Shown here: piece after piece, positions 13,389-25,058 of the stretch
How the letters are laid out: each line of letters starts with the position of its first letter
Position numbering within the stretch: position 1 is the first letter of the stretch
From: Verpa conica
Lineage: Eukaryota; Ascomycota; Pezizomycetes; Pezizales; Morchellaceae
Assembly: GCA_033030425.1 (NCBI GenBank)
Contig: JAUFSD010000006.1
Span: 1,860,001-1,924,000, forward strand
DNA: 64,000 nucleotides
Direction: 5' to 3'
Position numbers and translations under genes: made by a program
The notes under the pieces: model-generated
The model's database searches: none
The model's input: only the letters and a program-made list of their open reading frames with translations
What the model was told of the DNA's origin: nothing

Positions 13389-13451
13389 CGTTTGAGCTTG
13401 AATGAATGAATGAATTTATCATAAGTACATGCAACCCAGCGTTTGAGCTTG
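13389..13451 (-). mobile_element. very short 5'-truncated LINE-like tail with 12-bp target duplication
   Basis: A 39-bp insert (13401-13439) is flanked by the perfect direct repeat CGTTTGAGCTTG (13389-13400 and 13440-13451). On the minus strand the insert ends in a tetranucleotide tail (TTCA)n preceded by TTATGATAAA. The same insert, with different flanks, lies at 13763-13816. Identical 3' end, different 5' end and long target duplications are the marks of target-primed reverse transcription. Confidence 0.6.
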
Positions 13452-13750
13452 TAGAGTTGACCAGCTAAGTATCTACTATCATCTCTGTAGTAATAGGTAA
13501 AGAAATGCTCTGGCTTTGTACATCATTCTTGAGATATCTGTAGTAAATTGTGAAGAATTATAATTTGATAGATGCGTAGCTGACCGAAAGAAATAGATAG
13601 GTAGGTATCAAAGTGCTCAGGCGATAAAGAGAATATGAAATATGCCGCAAAGAAACAGACCTGGGAATGAAAGCAAGGTGGTGATTGGGGTGATACTAAG
13701 AATTGCGTTGATATGGAAGTAGTTGAAGCTAGAGAGTTATATATATGGTG

Positions 13751-13828
13751 GTACAAACAGGTTAATGAATGAATGAATTTATCATAAGTATATGCAACCC
13801 GGAGGTTATGGTACCTGTACAAACAGGT
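13751..13828 (-). mobile_element. second LINE-like tail with its own 12-bp target duplication
   Basis: A 54-bp insert (13763-13816) lies between perfect direct repeats GTACAAACAGGT (13751-13762 and 13817-13828). Minus strand: the same 3' end as the first copy (GGGTTGCATRTACTTATGAT then the TTCA tail) but about 15 bp more 5' sequence, so it is truncated at a different point. Confidence 0.6.
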
Positions 13829-13968
13829 GAGGTGGTGGTGGTGACGGAAGCAATTACAGATAATCACAGGGCGAGGATCCTCTCGATCTTGGGATATATA
13901 TGACTCCCTGGGGAGGGGCTGACAAATTGGTTTGAGGGAATAATTCTATCTAATCCACCGCCGGCTCC

Positions 13969-16000
13969 TCATCTTACGGTTCGTGTGAAGGGTGAAGGTT
14001 GTTCGCCCTCAGGCTCCATTAATATGCGCCATTCGAGTGGCTCAGCACCATTTTCTAAGAGTAGTCTTGCCACCTCAGAGTGTAGACCTTCTTCCGCTGC
14101 TTGTATCGCGGTTTTACCCCAGAAGTTGCATGGCTGAGCATTAACATCCGCGCCATTCTCCAAGAGTAGTCCTACAATATCAAGGTGCCCACCCTCTGAT
14201 GCTGCTTGGAGCGCTGTTCGGCCGTAAGCGTAACATGGACCGGCATTAACGTTGGCATTTTTCTTCAAGAGTAGTTCCACGGTCTTGATATGGCCATGTT
14301 GCGCTGCTGCTTGTAGCGCTGTTCGGCCGTGCTCATTGTATGGTGTAGCATTGACATCCATACCATCCTCTATGAGTATATTCACTATTCTAGGGTTTCC
14401 GACCTCCGCTGCTCTTTGTAACAAAGTCAATCCATGATGTCTCCACTCACTTTTGCCACTCCCGGCCTTTGCCCAAATCCTAAGGAGTACTTTGCTGAGA
14501 AATACATATCCACTCGAAATAGCCGTATCTACTAAGGGTATAGGATCTGTATCAGGAGGCAAAACCTCCCTAGGATCCATTTTGGTGAGCCCTCTGTAGT
14601 GCATGAGCATCTTGTTGGCAACCTGGAGACTAACATCAACTCCCAACGACAGTAATTGACTTTGGATAGCCCCATAATCAGCCAATAAGTCGGATAGGTC
14701 TAATAGCCATTCGCTGTCGAGGGCGTCTTCTGCAGATATTCGGGAGTGAGGGTCGGCAATCAATAGCTGTCTGACAATACAAATACAGTCGTTACTAACT
14801 TTACAATTTTCTAATGCCTCAGTCGGGAGACTTATTTGGCCGGAACAGAATTGTGTCAGGACCATCGTATCAACCTCTAGTAAGCGAGGGACATCTGAGG
14901 CAACCCCAGTGTAGGTGGTATCGGATTCTGGTCGCGAGAATGGCATCTTTAAGGATAGTAATTCGTATATAAGACAACCTAAAGCCCAGAGGTCTACAGC
15001 ATTTGTGTAATTTCTCCCTTGGTGGAGGTTTCGATGTAGTAGTCCTAGTACTTCCGGAGCGAGATAACCTCGGGTTCCGCATTGAGTTTTGAGACTGGTG
15101 TCTATTGTAGATTTAGACACCCCGAAGTCGGCGAGTTTGATATGAATTGGTGATAAAGATGCCATGAGGATGTTCTATGGGGGTCTTTAGCGCCTTCTAC
15201 TAGCTAGGAGAATAGAGTAATTTGCACAGTGATAGGGGGGCCAGACCTGTGGTTTCAGGTCACGGTAACAGATTTGTTTTTTATGTAGGGTCGTAAGCCC
15301 TTCGAGAACTTGTTTGATGATCTTTTTGGCGTCTTTCTCTGGCCTTGGCCCGAATTCTTGGAGATACTTCCCCAAGTCACCGTGCTCGATGTACTCCATT
15401 ATAAGATAGGTAAAGTTTTGGTCTTGAAACCAGCCCTTGAACTGTACAAAAAGATCTTCATGCTATCCATATGGTTAGCACTATTTTATTAAGAACTTCC
15501 AAAAGAGCACTTGCATCTTTCAGCTCTATGAGAATATCTAGCTCCCGCTTAAAACCAGTGTTATGAGCGATTAGTTGGTCTACCGGCATAGAAAATCTCT
15601 TGACTGCTCGTAGGAGCTTCTTTTTAGTCTCTCTCTCAAGGTAGACGACTCCCTGTCCTCCAGCACCGAGCTGTTTTATGCGCACCCATTTCTCCTTGAC
15701 CGTCGCTCTCCACCAACGTTTTCGAACGCCTAAGTGTACAACATGATTCTCGTAAAATATTGTATTGAGCTTGTACGAGAGGTGGTCAGGTTCTGACCAG
15801 GTGGTCGCTATGGTTCCCATAGATGCTGCTGATATCGATTTCAGTGTCCGGATAATCTTGCTAGGCGCGTAGATGCTATGTGGGGTTATCATCTCAGCCC
15901 CGCCAAGTACTTCATGCACATACGACCTATGGGATTTTTGCGCTTTTAGGGGGCCACGTTGGTTGCGCTTTATGTTACACAAGTAATGAGGCTGGGGCAT
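13969..16000 (-). CDS. protein kinase-ankyrin repeat fusion
   Basis: Three exons, 15515-16000, 15247-15462 and 13969-15174, give 635 aa. The kinase domain (about 105-345) has the glycine loop GAGGQG (112-117), K134 in AVK, E153 of helix C, YRDLKPQN (catalytic D230; the usual His before Arg is Tyr), DFG (D250), CGTRGYLAPE and DLWALGCLIYELL. It should be an active Ser/Thr kinase. The C-terminal third carries about five ankyrin repeats (GRTALQAA..GH...ELLL type), some lengthened to 36 residues, presumably for target binding. Exon joins restore subdomains at both introns; intron 1 (15463-15514) would start with GC, intron 2 (15175-15246) is GT..AG. The start at 16000 is the first Met; Met37 or Met61 could also serve, since the first 100 residues match nothing. 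The target is unknown. Confidence 0.82.
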
Positions 16001-16444
16001 ATTGTTGTGAGCTGGGACGCTTAGTTGCCGGGGTATTCCAAAGCTCAGGAGATCCGGATGAATGGTGAATAACCATGGGGCTATTATGGGTTATATTAAA
16101 TACTGTCTATGTTCTAGTATGTAGCTTGATGTTGTAAAGGTTGCCTCTGAAGAGGAGACTGAGGTGTACTAAGCCTCAACTCTATAGTTGTATAATACTT
16201 AGACGGTTGTAGGTGAGGGTATGTACCCAGACTGGCTCTCACAGTACCAGATAGGGGATCTTTTTAGGGTAACTATAACCAGTCATTACGATAAAATATC
16301 AGAACAGGGGGAAAAAAGCCTTTTTTATATTTCGTAATGCTGGTGATAGACTGACGTTATGTTACTGCTGCCACCAAAGCTGATCTAAGGAGCCATCTAA
16401 GTTACAAGCGGTGCTACTAATCTAACCCTAGCCCAGCTCCATAC

Positions 16445-16565
16445 TACAGTAGACTTCCGCGCATAAGACGGATATTCCATGTTATAAATTACTTATTCTT
16501 ATATCGTATGCATGCAAATATCCTATCATAAAATATATCATATTGTTATACGGAAGTCTACTGTA
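16445..16565. mobile_element. 117-bp MITE, Tc1/mariner-pogo type
   Basis: Perfect 15-bp inverted ends TACAGTAGACTTCCG (16445-16459) and its complement (16551-16565). If the outer TA is the target duplication, the element is 16447-16563 with 13-bp terminal repeats starting CAGT, as in pogo/Fot1-like elements. The AT-rich interior has no coding capacity. Confidence 0.6.
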
Positions 16566-17118
16566 CAACATAACTGCAGACTCAGCTTGGCACTAGGACT
16601 ACTGTCGGTTGTAACTAGTAGATGCGTAGCAGTGTAGAGATTCAGTCAAAAATGCTGGTCTTCCTGTTCCTGTCTGGATAAATCGGTCTCAAAACACCCC
16701 ACTATTCTCCAGGATGAATAAATGGTCTTTATCGCCTCTGAGAGCACAATTATATTAAGTCTTGGCATGCATCCCTCCAGCCTAGGCAATAAAGAAGGTA
16801 GCTAACAATGGAAAACCAATATCCCGCAATAAGAGAAAAAGTGACAGTGCGCATAATTTATATCTATCAGCCTGTATGTTCTCTATGAATTACGCTTGTA
16901 GGAGGAAACTGCATAGTTTACGTACGGTCCACCGTCACGGGGCGCCATAACCTTTCTTAACACGACCCTATCATAGTTTACACCATTACACTATTTGTCT
17001 TGCCGAGAATAAGTATATTCCTTGATCCGATTACCCGAGAAAAAAGCTCTGCGGGGAGCATCTGTCGTAAGAAAAAATAAACGTATTAAATTTTGCTCCT
17101 GGTCCCGTTATGAGTCTA

Positions 17119-17153
17119 GAGCATGAATGAATTAATCATAAATACATGAGCAT
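17119..17153 (-). mobile_element. third, eroded LINE-like tail
   Basis: A 23-bp insert (17125-17147) with the same GAATGAATT-ATCATAA-TACAT core as the two copies near 13.4 and 13.8 kb, between direct repeats GAGCAT (17119-17124, 17148-17153). It is shorter and has a weaker duplication than the other two. Confidence 0.35.
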
Positions 17154-17602
17154 AGATAATACTTATCGGTTAAATCACGCCTATTCACTAGAGTTTAGTA
17201 CCACAAAAGTGGATTAAGAGAAGTTATGTAATTGTAATTACCTTTAAGCCTTAAGTATAATAAACTAAATCCATAAATGATAGTCTAACATATTTTAAAA
17301 TACTTCTGTAGAGTTTTTATTTTAACGGATAATCAAAAATACCTTTTATTTCTCCTTAGTATTAAAAAAGGCTATCTAGAATAAGTAGAACCAGGGTAGA
17401 AGGGAGTTTCTTACTAGAAGTAATCTGATGCGGGGGCATTGGGAGACCTGGAGAGCCAACGAGTATGTGTCATTGGGATATGTGGATTCCTGCTATAAAG
17501 CATATATAGATCCCATGGTAGCACATAGTGTATCTCCTCCTAAGTATCTCCACAATCTACCTCTTTTTACCTAGATCACTTTCCTTGGTGGATAGTAATA
17601 TC

Positions 17603-17618
17603 CGAGTGATATTTCATG
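17603..17618 (+). repeat. dispersed 16-bp word, copy 3
   Basis: CGAGTGA-TATTT-CATG, 487 bp beyond the HUL5 stop. Confidence 0.75.
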
Positions 17619-18104
17619 TCCTTATTAGTAGCTCATTAATGTAACACAGCTGGCGGCTTATTAATCTGTATAGAGTTAATTAATCCTGCTCAGATGTGTC
17701 AAGACCACATTAACTAGAGATGAATTTCTTACGTTGTATAGAAAATACCTTCCCGAAGTTAAACGTTCTTCAGCCATCCTCTAAACTGCCTAGAGCAACC
17801 CCGTCTGAGAACACTGGTTTCTCAAATAAATATGCAAATTTAATAGATAACAAAACAAAGTACCCATTGCAACTCCTTTCCTGGCGTTGCTCCTAACCCC
17901 ATGACAATGCTGAACAAAAAAAAAATATATGTAAAATTCCCAGGTTAAGCAATGCATCCGATTTTCCTCTCAATTGGCCCAGTAATTCTAGTTCTGACAA
18001 AAAAAACCCACCACAAAAACAATAGCATGCTAAAACCCCTTGGAAATAAACATAATTTCTAGCCCCCTCCCCGTATACACCTAGCCGGCGAGACAAACTC
18101 CATT

Positions 18105-21100
18105 TCAGCTCAAGTCGAAACCAGCATTCGAGTTGACCGAGTACAGCAATTTCTCCTTCAGTATCTTTGAATCCTCGTACCTTGGCATTTTCAGCAAATT
18201 GACACATGTACCTAAATTGGTAATAGTTAGTATACCACTCTTACTAAATTTCAGAGTTAAAACTTACTAGCGCTGCAAAGCCGGGCCTGATCCTCCCCTG
18301 CATCCCTAATACTAAATCTCGGCCTCAACACACCGAACCCCAACAATGGAGCCCGAGCAACACTTGTAACAAACTTCAACACTTTTCTCCTCTCCCCATC
18401 ATCAAGTTCCTTCATAACCTCCCAAAATAGTCTTACACTCGGGTGCTCCTTGCCATCATCACCAATCTGGTATACCCCACCATATATCGTATTCCTTCTC
18501 AAATCTTCAACATCGATGGGAGTATTAATATCGCCTCCTACGAGGGTTTGAAGCTCAGTCTGATTGAACATAGAGAGCCAGGAAGGCTTGATTATAGAAT
18601 TAAGGCCTTTGAGGAATGCGGTTGTTTGCGCTTGTGGTTGGACGGAAACACGATAACGGGAAACGAGGTGAATATACTCTAGTTTATTGGCGTTCGTAAC
18701 GGGTAACTTTTCACCGCCTGGCTTAAGTTCTACTGTGATATTCTTTTCGCTTCTCGGTAGCCGAGACGTGATGGTGAAGTTCAGGGCAAAATCGGTCTCG
18801 ACGTCCCCCTTGTTGTAATTCTTCAGGTGAACAAGCCCACGATAAAGATCCTCGTCCAAATCGCGAAGGTCATTGATACCGACGATAGCGTTAGTGCCAC
18901 CGGGTTTATCACCAGCTTGTTGGGACCATCTGAGGAGAAAGAATCCCGCAAAGGCGACATCGACGAGAATTCCTTCATAGAGGCATTTCCCTACTACGCG
19001 GCCGAGAAACTCGTAGCGGCGGAGAAGGCGTCTGATTCCCTTGTCAACTCCTTCTGCGTAGCTCATCGTGCTCAATTCCTCTTTCAGCTCTTCGACGCTT
19101 GTCGGGTTTGGGTATAGTAGGTGCTGATCATTTTCTAAAAACAGGTTCTGCCCTAGTCTCGAACGGAGTCCGACGTTCATGGGAATTCCTGTCTCTTCCT
19201 CATTGGCATCAAATTCATCATCATCGTCAATATTTGTATGCGTTTCTGGATCTGGGTCGGTGGATGTAGCAGGTGTAAATGCTTCTCCACAAACGCCCGT
19301 TAAAAACTCCTTCGTGACACCACCGCCATCAATTCCTGCCTCCTCAGTCCCAAACTGATCTACGAATGTGATCTGTATCGGTTCTTTGAGGCCCTCACCC
19401 AAAGACCAAAACTGTGTATAAGCGTCTTCAAACACCCTGTTTCTCCTGATCGTCGCATGATGCCGAGAAAGCCTATCGTGGCCGTCTAAATGACCATCAT
19501 GCCTTGGAAAGGCACTGTGCCCAGAGCGCGACAGCACCGCTGCCCGCCATTGATCCGGGTCGATAAATCCCCCACGGCGCCTTTTCTGATCTACCAAAAC
19601 GAATTGGCGGAAGATCTGCACACGAGTTGCAAACGGAATAAAGAAAGGTAGATGTTTGAGAATTTCCAAGCGGGGGGTAATAGCGGCCAAGTAGTTGCTT
19701 CTCTGCCGCTTACGTTGTACCTTTTTTGCCCGCTCCCATCGGAGATTCCTACGTTCAAGTGGGTGCATTGCTGCTAAAGCGACGGGGTCAAGCTGACGCT
19801 CATTCTCCTCCTCGGGTTCTTCATCGTCGTTCTCCATCTGGTGCCGGCTTTCCTCCTCTTGAACTACTGAGGGGATAAAGCCTTCCATGTTGAATCGGTC
19901 GGTCATAAGCCAATGTCCCTTACGGAGAAACCTTCGCCGAGAACTGTTCCTAGTTAGAAACGCCCCTAAAAATTAGGAGAAAGTAGACATACTCCCTAGT
20001 ATAGACCTGTCTCAATAGCTCAGTCACTTGATCCCTTAGATACTCCACATTCCACCCTTTACTATTTTGTTCCTTGAAGTAAACTTCTCCACCAGTAGCT
20101 TTCGATTTGTCCTCACCAATAATATCTCCACCAGACCAATACATAGCAAAAGCCATATTCTTTAAAAAGACGCTCATCTGCTCCACTTCCTTCAAAGGTA
20201 GCTGTCTATCCTTCTTCCCACCTATCCCACCAGCGAAAAATTCATCGTCTTCCATGAAGATGAGTAAAAATCCGTACAGCTCGACGAACAAAAGAATGAG
20301 ATTCCACTCTTCGTCATCAGCTTGTGATGAATGAGAAGAATTGCGTCTTTTGAGGCTTTCAACGGCTGCTCTATAATCCTTAGTGATTCCCGTGTAGATG
20401 CTTGTTCTTTTTACGGCTTCCCAGAGGAACCGCACCGCAGATGCGCCATCACTCGTTTCCGCTAGGCAAAGCCACATCCGAACATCCTGGCTTCTCGCAG
20501 GAAATACCAGCAACAAGGTGAGGGCGAACCCGGCAAGTACTTTTGCATCATTACGATCGGAGTAGTTTGTTTGCGAGAAAACTGTAGAAATCGAGGATTG
20601 CTGTATCAAACCTTGTAACCGAGACTTGACAAACGGTGGCAATGGCTGTTTCTTGATAAATCTTGTCTTTGAGTCTGCTGAATCCTCGTCTTCCGAGTCG
20701 TCTTCATTATCCATTGGAACATCCTCGATATCGATTCTCTTGCCCGCTTCTCCAGAGACGGAGGCAAGCAACAGGGATAAAACACGCTGTTGTTCTACGC
20801 CTTTATTGAATTCCAGGTATTCATCTCCAGTCAGGTCAATGACGATCTTGCCCCCGGGTGGGGTAAGCAAAAAGTCGATTATGTAGGATAACAGCCATAA
20901 CCGCCCCTCGGTCTCAGCACCTATCCAAGCACCCGGCATAACTTCCATGGCCTTGAAAAGATTTCCAATATTTACTCCTGTGCGTAGCATTTTAAACCCG
21001 TCTTTCCCTAACCGTTCTGGTAGCTCGGGTGTGACTAGGTAGTTGGCAGCAAACACTCTGTAAGACCAATCAACTTTTTTGTTCTTTGAGCGCAATGGTG

Positions 21101-21749
21101 CCAATACAGCCGCTAAAACCGCTTCTGGTGAAACCTCAGAAGACGTGACCCGAGAAAGGGCCTGGTAGTACTTTGCATCGACAAGCCCCGGTAGTCTTTC
21201 AGCTAGCCAAGGTAATAGCCTCAAAGCATGGTCCCTCACAGGATCCTCGCCCAAGACCTTGACAAGTATCCTAGAGAATTGCCCTAGAAGATATCGTGAT
21301 CGTTTCGGGTCTCCCCCGGACATGTCATCTCCTATCTCTATAGACATCATTACCGAGTGCACCAGGATCCTAATTCTCTCGAAGTCCTGCAGATCCTTCC
21401 TTGGCTCGAGTGTGCAGAAGCCTCTCTGGTGAAAAGCCAAAAAAAGCGCGATGCCTCTGACCCAGCTGCCCCTAGTTTCCCCGGCAAACTCCTGATCCCA
21501 CTCCCGTCTCCATTGGGCGCGCTGAAGACCGATAGCTCTCCGGCCTCTCCATACCCGCTGGACAGAGATTGTAGCTTTCAATAGCCGCCGTTCTGCCTCT
21601 CGCTCGGCCCGTTCTTTCTGTGCGTTGATAAGCGATGTAGAATGTGATGATCTTGCCGGTAATAGTCCACGAGACGGAGCAGCAGATTTTCGGCCCGAGA
21701 GATTCACATTGCGGGGTTTTCGGGAAGAGCCGTTAAATGAGGGAAACAT
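18105..21749 (-). CDS. HUL5: HECT-type E3 ubiquitin ligase (Hul5/UBE3C)
   Basis: Three exons, 19993-21749, 18268-19949 and 18105-18211, join in phase to 1181 aa; introns are 43 and 56 nt. The N-terminus has the UBE3C/Hul5 signature: a basic start, a coiled stretch and an IQ motif (62-81, ISVQRVWRGRRA). The join at 19950-19992 restores the RRFLRKGHWLMTDRF block preceding the HECT region. The HECT domain occupies about the last 350 residues, with the EEAGIDGGGVTKEF block and, in the small last exon, the catalytic cysteine C1149 in TCVNLLKMP and a C-terminal AGFDLS. The enzyme extends ubiquitin chains on proteasome-bound and misfolded proteins. Length matches fungal homologues. It diverges from the uS7m gene over an 881-bp shared promoter. 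Confidence 0.94.
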
Positions 21750-22630
21750 TTGTGAGATATGGTGGCGATATGCGTGTGTAACGGTGCCGTTATTCGATAG
21801 GTTTCGAAAGTAATAGAAGCGCCAGGATAGCTATATCTTACGAAAGTTCTGACTGAATATTCCTGCTGCTAGTAGTGGGGGCCGAGGTAAGAGCAGCAGT
21901 AGTAACGGTAGCAGTCAAAGCTTGCAGGTTTCAGAGGAGAGAGATATGATGATAGGTTTGGTGACAAGAGAGCATCGAGGAGGAGGAGATGATGAAGAAA
22001 GGATGAAGAGAGAAGCCCGTCGAAGAATGGGGGGGGGGTATCGAGGGGTATCGTACAAGAGCTGCCCCAGACTTGTAAGCTTATCAGTGGGTGGTGTATG
22101 TGGCGTAGGGAACTAGATGGATATCAGGCCTGTGGCGTCACGTTCTAGAACGCTGCAGAACGTGGATACATGTATGCGGCAGAGCAATCCTGTCTGGTGT
22201 ATCTTATAGAGCCCTGTACCGACCAGAACTCTATAAGAATATCTGAAGTGTGAGCACAAGACTGAGTATTATAGAGGAGATGGTAGGGAGGGAAGGAAGT
22301 GTAAATGGAAGAGGGAGAGAGAGAGGAAGGCACGTGTGTGGCGTAGCCGAATACTACTGTGGCACTACGAGAAAGTGTAAATTATTGGACAATATGATCA
22401 ATTGCAAGTATTCTCATCATCTCATACTAATAAGAGTCAAATGGATGCAGTCAATGGCAAGATATAATCAAACCTCTATAGCCTGTACATATCATGACTT
22501 GCCCTGGTTAACGTAGAGCAACAATCTCCATCATCACTCGTAAATCTCGAAAGCCTGCAAGTTTCAAGACTCGTCTCAACCCCATTCCACGCCCTCCAGC
22601 CCAACCATCTACCACAGCCCCAACGTACAA
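21750..22630. promoter_or_regulatory. shared promoter between HUL5 and uS7m
   Basis: The 881-bp region between two divergent starts. It has purine-rich stretches on the plus strand (21960-22030, with a G9 run near 22029) and a heat-shock-like element at 22142-22161. No coding sequence is supported. Confidence 0.5.
22142..22161. promoter_or_regulatory. gap-type heat shock element
   Basis: Contains TTC (22143-22145), GAA (22148-22150), a 5-bp gap and GAA (22158-22160), the gapped layout nTTCnnGAAn-(5)-nGAAn bound by Hsf1 in yeast. It is 393 bp before HUL5 and 470 bp before uS7m. The first 12 bp of the region form a perfect palindrome, CGTTCTAGAACG (22141-22152). Confidence 0.4.
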
Positions 22631-23934
22631 ATGCTATCCCGAACACTCCTCCTGCGGCCATCGGCAGTGCGGGCTATTGCTAAGCCAGTCCACTACCCGG
22701 CCCTACAGCGGTGCTACTCCAAGCAGACTCCCCCGCCATCTGCCCCACCAAAGACCCCCGTGGGCCCCAACCAGGACACCCTCCCCCACGTCAGCGAGGA
22801 GGCAGCAGCGACTGCTGGTATTACCGGGGAGACAAAGCCCGAGCTAGAGCAGGGCACACCCGTCCAGGAGGTATACCCCCCTCAATTGCATCTTACCGAA
22901 TAGCTACACTATCGCTCTCGGTATCAGGTGGCTCAAAGCTAATACCACTGTGCACTAGATAATTAACCGCACCAATGAAGGCCGCAAGAATGCTCCCTCG
23001 GTCCTCAAAGAGACACCCTCCGGCAAGCGATCATACTCTACCTCAGTCCTCGCTCCCACAGAGGCCGCAGAGACCGCAGAGGCCGCAGAGACCGCAGAGG
23101 CCGCAGGCATCTCGGAGATGCCCCCATCAATGCTCGCCGTGGAGGAGCCTCTCCCGGAGGGTTCCAAGTTTCCCCTACCCGTACTTCCCATCCCGGCAAG
23201 AGCACACATGAAGCACAGGTACTCTCCAATGCTGGAACAGGTCACACACTTCCTGATGAAAGATGGAAAGGTATGTGTAACCCCCCACCCAAACCCATCT
23301 ACGTCATAGCCTACACTCTTGAAATTCATCTTTCAGCTATATTCCCTACAGTCCCCAAAGACAATAGATGCTAACATTCTACAGAAAGCAACTGCCCAAT
23401 CTAATATCCTCAAGATTCTCTCCATCCTCCGTACAAAGCCTGCCCCAAAGCCCACTCTGAACTATACCCCTCTTGTTCCCGGAACACCTCCTCTTACTAC
23501 CCTCCCATCTGACCCTATTCTATACCTCCAGACAGCAATCGACTCTGTGGCACCCTTGATGAAGATTCTCTCTGTCAAGGGTGCAGGAGGATCAAAGGAT
23601 CATATCCCGAGTCCACTAAATATTACGCAGAGGAGACGGGCAGCACTAAAGTGGATTGTCACTGCGGCAGATAAGCGGAGTGATAAGAATAACCTTGCAG
23701 AGAGGTTTGCAGATGAGATCGTTGCTGTTGTGGAAGGAAGAAGCTCTGCTTGGGAGAAGAGGAATCAGGTATACAACTTTAATCTATTTTCTGGGTGGCA
23801 TTCGGTGAATGATTTTATGCAATGAGACTAACTAGGTGCAGGTTCACAAGCAAGCCATTCAGTCACGAGCAAATGTATCCACTGATGGCCGGAAGACAAT
23901 GAAGAAGAGCCAGAGAAGGTTCCCTTACAACTAA
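22631..23934 (+). CDS. RSM7: mitochondrial small ribosomal subunit protein uS7m
   Basis: Four exons, 22631-22870, 22959-23270, 23385-23768 and 23842-23934, all joined between codons, give 342 aa. The N-terminus is Arg/Leu-rich without acidic residues, as expected for a mitochondrial targeting peptide. About 140 low-complexity residues follow, and then the S7 domain in the C-terminal half: RRRAALKWIVTAADKR, AERFADEIVAVVEG and, across the last intron, VHKQAIQSRAN, which are rRNA-binding blocks of bacterial S7. It assembles the head of the mitoribosomal small subunit. Exon 2 has an 18-bp tandem repeat coding for EAAETA units. The yeast name RSM7 is assigned by family. Confidence 0.88.
23061..23105 (+). 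repeat. 18-bp coding minisatellite in uS7m
   Basis: Two and a half tandem copies of GAGGCCGCAGAGACCGCA, in frame, coding for EAAETA. It lies in the linker between the targeting peptide and the S7 domain, where length change should be tolerated. Confidence 0.8.
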
Positions 23935-24569
23935 GCTACTTCATATATTCGTTCTTACTTTTGCTTTCTTTCCCTTTCCCCACTTTTTACCTTTAGCTAG
24001 TAAAGTGGTGGTTTGGGGTGTACACAATTCATATATGTATAGTTATGTTCTTTTGCTTTTGCAAACAAAGTTGAGCTGGTAGAGTATATATGTAAAATCC
24101 AATGTGAATTTATAGCTCCGTGGATAGGTAAAATAACGGATGTATTTTGAAGGGACAAAAGAAAAAGATTTATCGGGTGGACTTCTTTCCCGTTGTTATA
24201 TATTTCTAATCCTCGAGGTGTGGTACTTTCTAGGTGCGAGAAGGTGAAATTTACGCTTAGGACCCGAGTGACTGTCAGTGAGCCTTTTTTAAAAAAACTC
24301 ATGGCTTCAAAAGGGAATTCTGACTGATGGTAGAAGTCATATCCTGTATTCATAATATATAAGTGATGAATATTCGGTAGGCTTAAATCCTGCCGCAGCT
24401 CGAGACCTCCAAGCTTCCAGCAATTGATCCCTCTAACCCTTCTTATTACGTGATTCTCGTATACATCCTAAGGAACCCCCTTAGACGAGAACACCACTAC
24501 CCTTTAATAACTACCAGATTATTAGTAGGGACACACTATAGCATACTTATTTTATGGTAGATATATGTT

Positions 24570-24585
24570 CATGGCTTGTCACTCG
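24570..24585 (-). repeat. dispersed 16-bp word, copy 4
   Basis: Minus strand CGAGTGA-CAAGC-CATG, 636 bp beyond the uS7m stop. Nearly identical to copy 6. Confidence 0.75.
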
Positions 24586-25042
24586 TGGTGCATTATAGGA
24601 TACTCGGGTTCAGACCCATCAGCTACATAAGTCCCCGCTGCCGTTCAAGATGGCCGGATTGACATGCGATCTGGGCTGTTCACGGTGAATGGTTGGGTGA
24701 TTTTTATAGTCTTTGTGGGTAGATGTGCATGGGTTCCCCCTAATCACTATAGGACCTGATTTTCCTGTCTCGGAAAGCCAAGCGTTAAAAATCCCTGCTT
24801 TTGATATCCGACTCCGACTCCTACTCCTTGGGAAGTATATGTAATTAGATGTACTATATATGTAGGGTTTGAGTTGTGCCTCGATCGAGGAAGGTCCGGT
24901 CTAGACGAGGGTTCCAACCAAGGATTACCGGAACAGGTACTTGTTATATATGAGACCGTGAACGCACCCGCTAGTAAAATCAGGAGAGCACTCTATATCC
25001 CATATCTTACTCCTATCTCCAGGTAACGGCAGATAGACAAAG

Positions 25043-25058
25043 CGAGTGATAATCCATG
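25043..25058 (+). repeat. dispersed 16-bp word, copy 5
   Basis: CGAGTGA-TAATC-CATG. Differs from copy 10 only at the allowed pyrimidine. Confidence 0.75.

Larger units (their letters stand above)
11026..13968. other. intergenic between arabinanase and kinase genes
   Basis: Contains the arabinanase promoter, a fairly GC-rich stretch (11500-12500) with no recognisable protein, one-mismatch copies of the dispersed word at 12220-12235 and 13294-13309, and two short retrotransposon tails at 13389-13451 and 13751-13828. Confidence 0.5.
16001..18104. other. intergenic with mobile-element relics
   Basis: No gene seen. Holds the MITE at 16445-16565, a third, eroded retrotransposon tail at 17119-17153, and a copy of the dispersed word at 17603-17618. 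Confidence 0.55.
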
